Shown: positions 54,450-63,703, counted from the stretch's first letter. The stretch is 64,000 nucleotides of DNA from Breviolum minutum Mf 1.05b.01 (GCA_000507305.1 DF239617.1:62001-126000); one strand, 5' to 3'. Program-made: numbers and translations. Notes: generated by a model not told the origin, from the sequence alone.

Positions 54450-54548
54450 TACACACCTGAAAACTAACATGACAATGAAACAACAACCAGTTGAAGATGC
54501 ATTTCCTATTAACATAGGGATTTTCCACTGTCATGTTAGTTTTCGGGA
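54450..54548. repeat. Family V hairpin element
   Basis: CTGAAAACTAACATGACAAT pairs with ACTGTCATGTTAGTTTTCGG. It ends just before the exon at 54556. Confidence 0.75.
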
Positions 54549-54555
54549 CTGCAAG

Positions 54556-54658
54556 CTAGTCAATTTGTTTCTCAAATATTTGAAAGACTTTGGATCCAGA
54601 CACTCAACTGCAGACAGTCTTTCCATGGCTCAACAGGGATCTGATCAATTTCCTGATG
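54556..54658 (+). CDS. Probable exon, unrecognised protein
   Basis: Acceptor CTGCAAG and donor GATG|GTTTGT enclose LVNLFLKYLKDFGSRHSTAD, then SLSMAQQGSDQFPD. Confidence 0.5.
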
Positions 54659-54783
54659 GTTTGTTGTAGATTCCTAGATATACATTAAGAACATCCAACT
54701 TGCCTTGATCACTTATGGGAACTCGAACAACCTCTGAGTGGAAATGTTTGGCCTTTAAAAAAGGATCCTTCAAAACTCCATGT

Positions 54784-54905
54784 TATATGGGGGTTTCCTA
54801 AAATGGTGGTACCCTCAAAAACACCCCAAAATGACCATTTTAATATATTTTTAGTAAGAAAACCAATGGTTGTTGGGTACCACCATTTTAAGAAACCCCT
54901 ATATG
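54784..54905. repeat. Family D hairpin element
   Basis: TATATGGGGGTTTCCTAAAA pairs with TTTTAAGAAACCCCTATATG. A TTTTAATATATT insert sits beside the central word. Confidence 0.8.
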
Positions 54906-55104
54906 TAGTATCCAGTTTTCACAGAAAAAATCAGGATTTGTCAGAATCTCAATTTTGGGGATAATTTGGGGGTCATGGCATCCCCCCCAACTGATTTTGA
55001 CACCAGGAGCTTGCCTCTGCTAAACGCATTTTGAGTTTTGAGGCCTCCGTTGAACCCGTTTGGAGGTGGAAAGTTGTCACCGAAAAAGGAGCGTTTCAAA
55101 TCTT

Positions 55105-55210
55105 TTACCCTCCAGTAAACTAACATGGCAATAGACAATCCCCATTTTTAATAGGGAATACATCTTCAACAAGTCCATTTTCCATTGCCATGTTAGTTTG
55201 CCAGAGGGTA
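55105..55210. repeat. Family V hairpin element
   Basis: TACCCTCCAGTAAACTAACA pairs with TGTTAGTTTGCCAGAGGGTA. CATGGCAAT and ATTGCCATG complete the stem. Confidence 0.85.
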
Positions 55211-56183
55211 AAAGGAAACGCTTGAGTAGTTGAAAGGAAGTTCCCCAGTTTGTCTGAAACTTTCATTTTGAAGGTATGCATTCTGTAGTTGAAGAGAAGA
55301 TGGAGAAAAGTGAGGTCTCACCTTTCAACACTTTTTTTTTTGGGGGTGGTGGCACCGGGCTCCAGTCGACCATCAAATTGGATGAGCTTGGTATAATTTA
55401 AAAAAATCACCCACCCAACCTGACTTTACAGCCTCAGGGCCTAACACTTGGTCCGAGCGGTGGTTGGAAGACGCTGCTACATATATTAGTTATGGGGGGG
55501 TCTGTAATATGAACCTCAATTGCCGCAGTTTTTCAGAAATTTGAACATCACACATGAAAGGATGCGTTTGGTGTCTCAAGGGAATCATACACAACATCAA
55601 CAATGAATCTTATACTCTTCACTTTGATGGGTGTTTTTGTAGAGGCAGTCGATCAACCTACATTCGGAATATGTTGATCCTATCAGTTGAAGTACCTTGA
55701 GGTGAAAGGGTGCAATTCCCACGTTGGGATACTTTAGTAAGAGACTATAAGAAACTCCATTCATTGAAGGAACCCGCGGGTTGGCATACAAACGCCAAGC
55801 AGCTAAGCTTTTTTGATGGATCAGTTGGATGTCGTACGTAAGAGTGATTTTATCCCACATATCCAAGAAAGTTAAAACACACCCGTAGAGCACACCCCAG
55901 GCAATCCCCCTAGCCAACTATGAAAGAAATCCTTTTATAGCCCGTTAGTAAAGGTTTAGGGGTGTGTTCCAAAGGTGTGTTGAAACAACCTTAGAATATA
56001 GATACTTTCAGAATTTCACCATGTTGTTTTTTGGGGGGGATTTGTTTTTACCCCAGCTGTAAGTAAGGGATGTTTGTAAATAAATCCTCCAACTGGTGGT
56101 CTTTTTGTAGCCTTCTCAAGATTGAGATGAGCTCGATGTTTTTTAGGTAATTTAATGAAGTGCTCCGTTTGGTAATACTCAGT
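55211..56183. other. No supported exon or element
   Basis: Short open frames on both strands lack motifs. A minus-strand frame at 55597-55917 reads plausible residues but no domain, and it opposes all neighbours. Confidence 0.4.
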
Positions 56184-56291
56184 TACACTCCAGAAATCTA
56201 ATATAGCAATGGAAAACGGACCCTTTAAAGATGTATTTCCTATTGAACATGGGGATATTCCAGCAATCGCTATGTTAGTTTACCAGAGGGT
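56184..56291. repeat. Family V hairpin element
   Basis: TACACTCCAGAAATCTAATA pairs with ATGTTAGTTTACCAGAGGG. The stem is weaker on the left. Confidence 0.75.
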
Positions 56292-56336
56292 ATATGGCAG
56301 TATATGTTGCTGACCTTGAAACAATTGAAATGTCAT

Positions 56337-56456
56337 CCTGGAACCCCAAACAACCATTTATAAATGGATGTTTCAATTGGATGATTCCAAATCTTTATAT
56401 AGAAAATGGTTGTTTCACCAAACATCCATTAAAAAATGGTTGTTTGGGGTACCAGG
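56337..56456. repeat. Family E hairpin element
   Basis: CCTGGAACCCCAAACAACC pairs with GGTTGTTTGGGGTACCAGG. Between them are GGATGATTCCAAATC and CACCAAACATCCATT. Confidence 0.85.
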
Positions 56457-56479
56457 ATTATATAAATGTCGTTTTGCAG

Positions 56480-56588
56480 GCAGCCCGTGCGTCAGATGGA
56501 CCTCTGCAGGTACAGCAAGACCTCGTCGAAGAAGTTGACACAGTACGTGTGGACCTCAGCCTTTCCACTGACCCTACCGTTGTTACAG
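56480..56588 (+). CDS. Probable exon, unrecognised protein
   Basis: Acceptor TTTTGCAG and donor ACAG|GTTAGT enclose AARASDGPLQVQQDLVEEVD, then TVRVDLSLSTDPTVVT. Confidence 0.6.
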
Positions 56589-56650
56589 GTTAGTGGCATG
56601 TCCAATTCCAATAAACTCGTGCGTAATTAGTAGGGAGTTGCATCCATAAT

Positions 56651-56815
56651 ATGGTTTTTATGTGTTTTTATGTGTTTTTATTTGTTTTTATGTGTTTTTA
56701 TTTGTTTTTATTTTTTCTATTTTTTCATATGTTTTCATATTTTTTGATATTTTTTCATATTTTTTTCATTTTTTCATATTTTTTCTTATTTTTTCAAATA
56801 TTTTTTCATATTTTG
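56651..56815. repeat. TTTTTATGTG array and T-rich low-complexity tract
   Basis: Ten-base TTTTTATGTG/TTTTTATTTG units to about 56715, then TTTTTTCATA-like words. It leads directly into an exon acceptor and may serve as its pyrimidine tract. Confidence 0.9.
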
Positions 56816-56822
56816 GCTTCAG

Positions 56823-56893
56823 CTGTGATGAGATACCTTGTAGTGGGGTACCCCACCCTCTTGAATGACATATGGAAAAAACTGTTTCAAAGA
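56823..56893 (+). CDS. Probable exon, unrecognised protein
   Basis: Acceptor GCTTCAG. The frame reads VMRYLVVGYPTLLNDIWKKL, then FQR. The donor is CAAAGA|GTTTAA. The phase fits the next exon. Confidence 0.55.
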
Positions 56894-56952
56894 GTTTAAG
56901 AATGGATGACTGGAATGTTTACCTTTTTCTTTTTGTTGGATGTGTTTACCAG

Positions 56953-57025
56953 CAAAGAGGGTTTGCCATTGATTATGTTGATGAAGATTCCCAGCGCACC
57001 ACACTGTATTTGATGGGCCTGATGG
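56953..57025 (+). CDS. Probable exon, unrecognised protein
   Basis: Acceptor TTACCAG. The frame reads QRGFAIDYVDEDSQRTTLYL, then MGLM. The donor is ATGG|GTTATC. Confidence 0.55.
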
Positions 57026-57102
57026 GTTATCTAATATATTAACTGCATGCCGGATGCTGTTCATCAACAGTATCCCCTAAGATCTAGCATGAATTTGAAG
57101 AT

Positions 57103-57184
57103 GCTTCTGTTGATGGAAGAAATCCTGCACCACCTGTGCCAAAACCTTGTAAATAATGGGATAAACTACCAACCTCAACTAGCC
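57103..57184. repeat. Family B element, partial
   Basis: CTGTTGATGGAAGAAATCC is followed by AATGGGATAAACTACC, then it stops. A detached CATCAACAGTAT arm lies 30 bp upstream at 57063. Confidence 0.55.
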
Positions 57185-57267
57185 CCAAAAATTGTTGCAG
57201 CTTGCCGAGCCCCTTGGTTTCAGGGAGAGTTGTGGGTTGCAAAATCCATGCATTTTCAGCTTCGGAA
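57185..57267 (+). CDS. Possible exon, unrecognised protein
   Basis: The frame reads PKIVAACRAPWFQGELWVAK, then SMHFQLR. A donor GGAA|GTAGGT is possible; the acceptor is uncertain because the 5' part overlaps decayed family B sequence. Confidence 0.35.
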
Positions 57268-58144
57268 GTAGGTTCAACTTTGGAAGTGTTCTAAAGACTT
57301 CAATGTCAAAGATGCCGGGATGGATCCTTTAACAATGGGTTTCATCATTACTTGTCGTTTTTTTTGGTGTTAAGTCGCATTTTTAGCTGCAACAGCCGAC
57401 AGAAACACTAGTAGATAGAAGGTACTTCAATTTGTAAGAGTTGATTTTCACCATGATGCACTGACTTTTCCACTAGCGAAGGGTGCCCATCAAAGGAACT
57501 TGAAAACTTCCTAATTTTTCCTACCTTGTTGTCATTTTCCTGTCAATCCCATACCTCTGGGCCGAGAGTGTGTGCAAAACACGTCATCCCAAACTGTCAG
57601 GTAGCATGCTTACACAACTTGCAGAGTCTGTGGCAAAAGTGGAGGACGGGATCATATAAATTGCGTGCCGGACAAAATTGGGTGTTTCATTGACAAGTAG
57701 ATCCGAGCGGTAGCCAGAGTGAAATGATAGTGCCAATTGCAAAGTGTTCTTCCATTGTATTCCTACATGAGCAGTGACCAAAATCCTGGTTATTGAATGT
57801 ATCTAGGGGGTCATACTACCCGGTGTTGTGGCAAATGGGAGATATAAGAAGTCATTATGAAGGATCCCTATTAACCAACCAGTATCATGTCACAAGACTC
57901 CTCAGATTGTTTGGAACCACAGATTTCAAGCACCAGCGGGCTGCTTCAACTTAAGTGATACTTAGGTTCCATCAAGGGATTCGGGAATTCATATGCAATT
58001 CCTTTTTCCCTCCACTGACAACAACAAGAACCACTTCCTATCACCCCTGCACTTGCTAGCTGTAAAACTCGGAGAATTTTCCATGCCGAATCCATGAAGT
58101 GTAAAAGAGATTCGACTTTCACGGTAAAAAAAGAGATCCCTAAG

Positions 58145-58225
58145 GAGCAAGCAGCTTCCAAGTTTGGTAAAGATGTTGCCAAAGATGCCGTGCGGGAACT
58201 TGGACAGCTTCACTCCGTTCACTTT
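58145..58225 (+). CDS. Probable exon, unrecognised protein
   Basis: Acceptor CCTAAG. The frame reads EQAASKFGKDVAKDAVRELG, then QLHSVHF. The spacing resembles the N-terminal helix of V-ATPase subunit a, but no second motif of that family is seen, so this is only a suggestion. Confidence 0.45.
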
Positions 58226-58256
58226 TGGGGCCTTTGACAACTTCTTGGCCGTTGAA

Positions 58257-58360
58257 ATGGGTGTTTCCTTAAATGGTGGTACACCCATTTCACACCCCAA
58301 GTGCTGATCATTTTTCGTAGGAAAAACCAATGGTTGTTGGGTACCACAAATGAAACCTAA
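58257..58360. repeat. Family D hairpin element
   Basis: ATGGGTGTTTCCTTAAATGG at the left. The right end GGGTACCACAAATGAAACC is diverged. The centre is GATCATTTTTCGTAGG. Confidence 0.7.
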
Positions 58361-58798
58361 TAAATGAAGGCCTTGGAGAGATTCCTTTTCAGATTGCTTC
58401 ATTTTGTTTTTAGCTTTCCATGTTGCTAGGGGTGCGCATTGACATTGGAAGGTCGCTTGTAGATCCCAATGCAAGCACCGAACAAAAACACTTTGCTTCT
58501 GAGCAAAATGCTGGCTGGCAGTTCGTTCATTCCCAGCTGGAGTATTTAGCAAAAGGATGTATCAAATTGATTTAAATTGGTGACATGCATGTTCATGTTC
58601 TACGTTTCCGAGCAAACTCAACCTCACTCGAAATGGTTGTTTATTTTTGGAATCCTCCTCATGATATCATTCGACTATCTAATAGTGCCATTAAGTTTGC
58701 TTGGTGAATTATCCTCCTGGAAACTAACATATTCCCTTTCAAAGGTGCTTTTGAGTCGATGATTTTCCAAACTTCCCAGGATATGTTTCCTGGTTCCC

Positions 58799-58934
58799 TG
58801 GTACTTGGATGTCCCAGGACATTAGTAAAAGGTTAGTAAGAGGGTTATAACCTCAATATACCCCATTTGTAAGTATATAGGTTATAACCCATTTACTAGC
58901 CATTTACTGACTTCCTGGGACATCCAAGTACCCC
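58799..58934. repeat. Family F inverted-repeat element
   Basis: GGTACTTGGATGTCCCAGGA pairs with TCCTGGGACATCCAAGTACC, a nearly perfect 20-bp repeat. The inner arms are GGTTATAAC and GTTATAACC. Confidence 0.88.
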
Positions 58935-59703
58935 GATGTTCTTGGAAAACACCAGCTAACCGTTGCAAACTCCTCAGGGTGTCCTCCAACGCATTGGTCC
59001 CGAGTTGGAAAGACGAGTGTTTGAACCTCGGGCGATTTCCGGAGCTTCCGGGGTCCCACCCCATGGGGTGAAACATGCATGTAGAATATACAACATGAAA
59101 TATGTGTATATACCTATAGAAACCATCTGACCTGTGTTTTGGGGGGGTTGACCTTGCATTTTATGGGTCAAATCTTCCAAAATATGGGTCATTTGGGTTC
59201 TAGGTATAAAAATATATTTATCTATTTGTTTGATATACGTGGTCCATTGATGTATACCGGCATAGCTTGTATTCATTTGGCGTAGAATGTATGTCGTTTA
59301 TGTATGGTTATGTTACTTTTAGGTATGATCCATACATCATATGTGGTATGCAGTTTCTTTTGTGTTCTCTTTTTGCAGGTGGGTTCAAAACATGTTATGA
59401 TTCTTTACCTATTTCGGGTGGAGAGGGAAGACTTTCAATGCAACTCACATGTTTCAGACGGGTTTCCCTACAAGTTTTACCATTTGTCATGACTTGTCAC
59501 ATGTTTCTGCCGTTGGGTTTTTTTGGGATGATCATCATCTATATAATCCAAAGGCACTAATTACGGACCATGGCCTTGAATTATGGAAGAAACATACTCT
59601 CCTGAGCAGCGTTCTAAATTCCACATGTATTCGTCACATCTTCCGCTTACTAGGACCTCCCACACCGACCTCACAAATCCTTACGACCCAAGGAGTACCG
59701 TAA

Positions 59704-59815
59704 AACTTGCAATAACTCTTTTGCCGTGAGCGCGCCGTAAGTCAAACAATGAAAAAACAGATGCCGTAAGCTAAAACCTGAGAAACGTAAGCGAACCGTA
59801 AGCTTTGCCGTAAGG
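59704..59815. repeat. Cluster of CCGTAAG words
   Basis: GCCGTAAG, CGCCGTAAG and ACCGTAAG-like words recur about seven times in 110 bp at irregular spacing. Confidence 0.55.
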
Positions 59816-59858
59816 ATTGAATTAAGGAAACCGCAAAAGAATTTAGAACACCGCTCTC

Positions 59859-59899
59859 CTGGGAACGATCACATATCCGATTTGTGATCGTTCCCTGGA
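59859..59899. repeat. Short perfect hairpin
   Basis: GGGAACGATCACA and TGTGATCGTTCCC pair over 13 bp around a 9-base loop. Confidence 0.8.
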
Positions 59900-59951
59900 G
59901 GGAAGCCCCATTCATTCATGGCTTCAAAATTGGGGAACTCCTCCATCTCAG

Positions 59952-59992
59952 GTGGGCCAAGTTGATGCCTCGCCTTGAGGGCATCCTGCAAG
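59952..59992 (+). CDS. Possible short exon
   Basis: Acceptor TCTCAG and donor CAAG|GTGGGA enclose WAKLMPRLEGILQ. It is short; the evidence is only the paired sites and composition. Confidence 0.35.
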
Positions 59993-60052
59993 GTGGGAAA
60001 CCCATGGAAACATCACATGGTTTTTGATGGTAGATGTTTCCAAGGTAAGACA

Positions 60053-60191
60053 TACTGTTGATGGCAACCAGAAATCCGGCGAGGTTTAACCAGTTGAGGG
60101 AACGGTCGGTAGTTTAATCCCATTATTTACAGGGGTTTTAGCACCATCCCAAACGGTGGTTGGGAATGGGATTTCTGAACCATCAACAGTA
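60053..60191. repeat. Family B hairpin element, longest copy
   Basis: TACTGTTGATGGCAACCAG at the left and CTGAACCATCAACAGTA at the right. It contains GGTTGGGAATGGGATTTC and CCCATTATTTACAGGG, in reverse orientation to 19598-19711. Confidence 0.82.
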
Positions 60192-60539
60192 CCACATTAT
60201 ATAGAATCATTTGCAGAAAAAACATCACTGAATTTGCCCCAGATACATCTAGATCCCGTTTGAAAGCGTGTAGCTACAAGTATTGTGTCTATTATGTTTT
60301 TTCCAGCGGAGTGAATATCGCCAAACCCACCTTCATATTTACACTTCATTTCCCACCCTCCTTAAAGAGTGAGGTGTTCTTCCATTGTAGCATTGTAGCA
60401 CCTCTCTTGAAAGCCAGGATGACATCTCATATCCCATAAGAAACTTCTCATTGCCGAAGGTCTGATCTCAAAGGTTTCGGAAGCTTCCAAGAAGGTGCAA
60501 ATCTCAGAGTCGTGACATTCATTACCAGATACATTCATG

Positions 60540-60659
60540 CCTGGTACCCTAAGCAACCATTTTTTAATGGATGTTTGGTGAAACAACCATTTTTTATGTA
60601 ATGATTTGGAATCATCCAGTTGAAACAACCATAAGAAACTGGTTGTTTGGAGTTCCAGG
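60540..60659. repeat. Family E hairpin element, reverse orientation
   Basis: CCTGGTACCCTAAGCAACC pairs with GGTTGTTTGGAGTTCCAGG. The central block GGAATCATCCAGTTGAAAC is the complement of that at 50354-50474. Confidence 0.85.
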
Positions 60660-60791
60660 TGGTGATTATAAAAGTTTTGACTTACATGGGGCTGTCACTA
60701 AAAATGCGGGTGTGTTCCCTGAAATTTGATGTACAACTGCTACACTTGTGGAAACATCCGACATGCCCCCTGTTGTTGCATCCCTAATGAG

Positions 60792-60865
60792 GCAACCCAA
60801 CCGGCGAAACCAAAGACGTATGGTTTTGAAGTGGCGGACCTCAGCGGATCTACTGTGAAACCCTT
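60792..60865 (+). CDS. Probable exon, unrecognised protein
   Basis: Acceptor TAATGAG|GC. The frame reads ATQPAKPKTYGFEVADLSGS, then TVK. The donor is not fixed. Confidence 0.5.
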
Positions 60866-61195
60866 CACCTTATGGTGGTTTTAGAATCGCAACATCTTCT
60901 CCAACTGGAGACCAATCAATTCAGCTTAAGGAAGCTCAGAATGATATAGATTGGAGGACAGCCGATGGACAAATGTTTGATGCTCCTGGTACATGCAATG
61001 GCTGGAACCAAGGGATGGACCGTTCCTTGGAACCAAGGGCAGAATTTCTCCGTGTCGTGGTCCATGGGACATTTTGTTCATTTTCAAGAACTGTCTCTGA
61101 AATCAAGGGAGAACATCCTGATTCTAATAAAAGGCGGTAGGTAACATACAATCACACAAGTGGTAATGATCTGGATCGAATCCTCGTATTTCGAG

Positions 61196-61261
61196 GCCTA
61201 TACCTTTGAAGATTTTGACTTGAATGGAGATGGCTACATCACTCGCGAGGAGTTTAACGAG
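61196..61261 (+). CDS. EF-hand exon
   Basis: Acceptor TTTCGAG|GC and donor AACGAG|GCGAAA (GC) enclose AYTFEDFDLNGDGYITREEF then NE. The loop D-L-N-G-D-G-Y-I-T-R-E-E has all canonical calcium ligands (positions 1, 3, 5, 7, 9, 12). EF-hand binding of calcium is well established for this pattern. It belongs with the downstream IQ exon. Confidence 0.82.
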
Positions 61262-61673
61262 GCGAAATTCCCCAATTGTTGTGGGGGAAATTCCATGAAA
61301 TTCCCCACTTTTGGGGACTGGCAAAGGACAGTTTGGATCTATGCTTATATCTGTGGATCTAGGGAAGATGCTTGACGAAAAACTAAGCATCACGGAATAT
61401 ATTTGTAAATTGCATGTGAAAAAAAAAGCTCTACTGGCAATGAGATAGGGGGCCAGTGCATTAAATAAAAAGGCCCTACCTCGGCCCTATAGAAAAATCT
61501 GGCTAGACTATTTGGGGGGAGCACCAACCCATAAGGGGAGCACCAACCCCCCCATCAATCACGAAGGTTTAGTTGATTTAGGATCGATGGTTTCATCACA
61601 GCTGTGCATCACTTTTCCTTCCCAAAAGTTGCAGCATGGAATCGAAAAGGTGGCCCCCCTGTGAACAAGAAAC

Positions 61674-61790
61674 CTATAGGTGGTGGCAACTCAAATATTT
61701 TTTATGTTCACCCCGAAAATTGGGGAAGATTCATGAAGATTCCCATTTTGACTCATATTTTTCAGATGGGTTGGTTCAACCACCAACTAG
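61674..61790 (+). mobile_element. Family A introner-like element
   Basis: Begins CTATAGGTGGTGGCAACTC and ends GGTTCAACCACCAACTAG. An internal TTCATGAAGA duplication lengthens it. AAACC recurs at both sides. Confidence 0.92.
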
Positions 61791-61848
61791 AAACCCATGT
61801 TTGAAGTACTTGAAAAACCTCGTTCTTTGGGGCCCAAGATGTGCCCAG

Positions 61849-61905
61849 GTTCGCAAGAAGATCTTGAGCGGACAACTGGACCGCAAGGGGTCGATGGACC
61901 TCGCA
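61849..61905 (+). CDS. Probable exon before the IQ motif
   Basis: Acceptor TGCCCAG. The frame reads VRKKILSGQLDRKGSMDLA. Donor GCA|GTTAGC gives a phase match to the IQ exon at 62244. The alternative is readthrough to the TGA at 61918. The frame is also open back to the family A element at 61790, so the acceptor could be earlier. Confidence 0.55.
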
Positions 61906-61910
61906 GTTAG

Positions 61911-62210
61911 CATTGCCTGAAATACTAGCAGCTAGCACCTGCCTCGAAACGGCAAGTGCAATTTTTTTCTGGAACTCTGTAGTACCTTCAGATTTTTTGG
62001 ATTGCGATGTTGAAGCGGAAGACCCTTCTGAATGCAAGCAGAAAAGTAATTCAAGAGTAGTTCACAAGTAGTTCGGAGGAACTTTTTGGCAATGCAAGCT
62101 GTTTCTGCAGGACGCAGCTGGTCCTGATTTGCAAGCAGAAGAGGTTTGGTGGACTTCTTTGCTACTGGCAGTCTCACACATTCTAGACATTCTTTGTGCC
62201 TGTACGCAGA
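61911..62210. repeat. 300-bp intronic block, copy 1
   Basis: Starts CATTGCCTGAAATACTAGC and ends TTTGTGCCTGTACGCAGA. It is about 90 per cent identical by eye to 63704-64000. It fills most of the intron between the DLA exon and the IQ exon. Confidence 0.9.
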
Positions 62211-62243
62211 TGTTCGCTTGCTACAAACGGCAGTACATGGCAG

Positions 62244-62300
62244 GCTGCAGCAGGGAAGATTCAAGCGGTTTACCGTGGTCGTGCAGTTCGAGAGAAACAG
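62244..62300 (+). CDS. IQ-motif exon
   Basis: Acceptor TGGCAG|GC and donor CAG|GCACGG (GC) enclose AAAGKIQAVYRGRAVREKQ. IQxxxRGxxxR is a complete IQ motif, which binds calmodulin or related EF-hand light chains. With the EF-hand exon upstream, this suggests a calcium-regulated protein of unknown class. If GC is not used, the frame runs on to a TGA near 62327. Confidence 0.78.
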
Positions 62301-62872
62301 GCACGGTTCGGTGGGTCGCTGGGCTATTGATATCTTTAAACGCATTTTCTAACATTTCCATGTTCGAATGTAGGTTTGTATATACACAGTTGTATGAATA
62401 GGTTCGTCCACTGGAATTACCCTTGCCCACACGACCCGATATTCATACCGCACCGTGCTGATGGAAAGACCAATCATGAATTCCAGAGAGTTTAGAGCTG
62501 ATCTCATTCGCGAAAAAAGCATTCACCAAGAGAGCACGAAGATCGATCCAACGATTTTTCACGCAGTGGATCTTCACTTTGCTGTACTATCCTGAAATTT
62601 TACATTCCCTGCACCGGACCGAAGTGAAATATCAGTGTTGTGGCTTCGAAAGATTCAGGCCTTGAGAACTGCTCCACAGCCGCAGGAGAAGTGGATGGCA
62701 ATGGGATAGCGGTTTTTGGACACCCAAATGTCAGAAATGATAGTTGCTCTAAAACATCGGGTGATCAAAATCAACATCTGTTTGTCCTCGCACTTTTTTT
62801 TTCACTTTGTGGTTTGTCTTGGTCTTGCCCTCACCATGTGATGCCGGGCACCGGGACTGGATTGTTTTGCAG

Positions 62873-63139
62873 GAAATTCTGCCAAAGGCTGAAAAGGAGG
62901 CGACTGATGGGCTGATGGCTACCAGTGGAGTCTTGTCTTGTCTTGCTAAAAGTAACAAAGGTAGACAAAATATACGAGAGGAACTGAGGAAACTTTGCCT
63001 CTGGGTCATGCAGTCATATTTTTGTGTTGTTAGCCTGCTTTCTGCAACGCAAAGTGCCAGCACGGTTTCGCTAGTGGAAGCCTTGCTTGAACTCGAACTG
63101 TTACGATTTCGAGAGAACATGGTCCGTAAATTGCAATGA
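62873..63139 (+). CDS. Possible terminal exon or exons, unrecognised helical protein
   Basis: Acceptor TTTTGCAG. One frame of 88 residues reads EILPKAEKEATDGLMATSGV, then EELRKLCLWVM and ends VEALLELELLRFRENMVRKL before TGA. An internal intron from AACAAAG|GTAGAC is possible. Whether it belongs to the IQ gene or a new one is not clear. Confidence 0.45.
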   Translation, partial: EILPKAEKEATDGLMATSGVLSCLAKSNKGRQNIREELRKLCLWVMQSYFCVVSLLSATQSASTVSLVEALLELELLRFRENMVRKLQ

Positions 63140-63394
63140 ATGCCAAAAATATGTTTGTTTCCCCCCGTTAAAAAAAAACCTAAAACTTTTCAGGGGTGCG
63201 CCCATCCTTCCAGACCGTCGTTTATTGTTTATTGTTTTGTATGTTCTTTGTGTGTTTCATCGGCTTGCATTTTATTTAAACCTATATATATATATAATTG
63301 CCACATATGCCAGCTTAGTCATTGCGAATTTGTGTCCTCTAAGGTTGATTTCCTCTTGGAAAAATCATGTGCAACAGTTAATGAGTACAAACAA

Positions 63395-63667
63395 GAGGTA
63401 TTGCCCGAGAGTAGGGCCTCCGTAGCGCTGATGTTCCAAAGGGCATACACGCTGAAAGTACGTGACCAGGAAACTGGTTCTCAAGAAGCAACAACAAAAC
63501 ATAACATCCAACACGCCATGAAACATAGAGTAAGAAGAAAGAGCATGACCTTAAGACCAACAAGAAAGAACATAAAAGAGGATTGGTGTGGTAGTGACCG
63601 TTTTGTTGTAGACCTCGCAGTCAACAGATACAGCACAGTGATCTTTCCAAAAACAACCAACAATTAG
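63395..63667 (+). CDS. Possible exon, basic unrecognised protein
   Basis: The frame reads LPESRASVALMFQRAYTLKV, then AMKHRVRRKSMTLRPTRKN and DRFVVDLA. The last residues VDLA are followed by GTCAAC, just as MDLA at 61905 is followed by GTTAGC before the related intronic block, so the exon may end at about 63623. Confidence 0.4.
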   Translation, partial: EVLPESRASVALMFQRAYTLKVRDQETGSQEATTKHNIQHAMKHRVRRKSMTLRPTRKNIKEDWCGSDRFVVDLAVNRYSTVIFPKTTNN

Positions 63668-63703
63668 ATAGTGATGTTGAGGTGGCGGTGCCAATGACAA
63701 CAC

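Larger units (their letters stand above)
58361..59951. other. Mostly non-coding
   Basis: A frame at 58429-58569 (VDPNASTEQKHFASEQNAG) could be an exon but has no defended boundaries. The stretch also holds a family F element (58799-58934), a CCGTAAG cluster (59704-59815) and a perfect hairpin (59859-59899). Confidence 0.35.

Noticed and set aside
55597..55917. Minus-strand gene of about 106 residues
   Set aside because: No domain, no splice sites and the opposite strand to all supported exons.
58145..58570. V-ATPase subunit a
   Set aside because: One helix-like segment fits, but no DLN, ERKLR or membrane segments follow in any frame.
59377..59464. Possible 21st family A copy (GGGTTCAAAACATG to CAGACGGGTTTCC)
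   Set aside because: Only scattered words match; neither terminal repeat is present.
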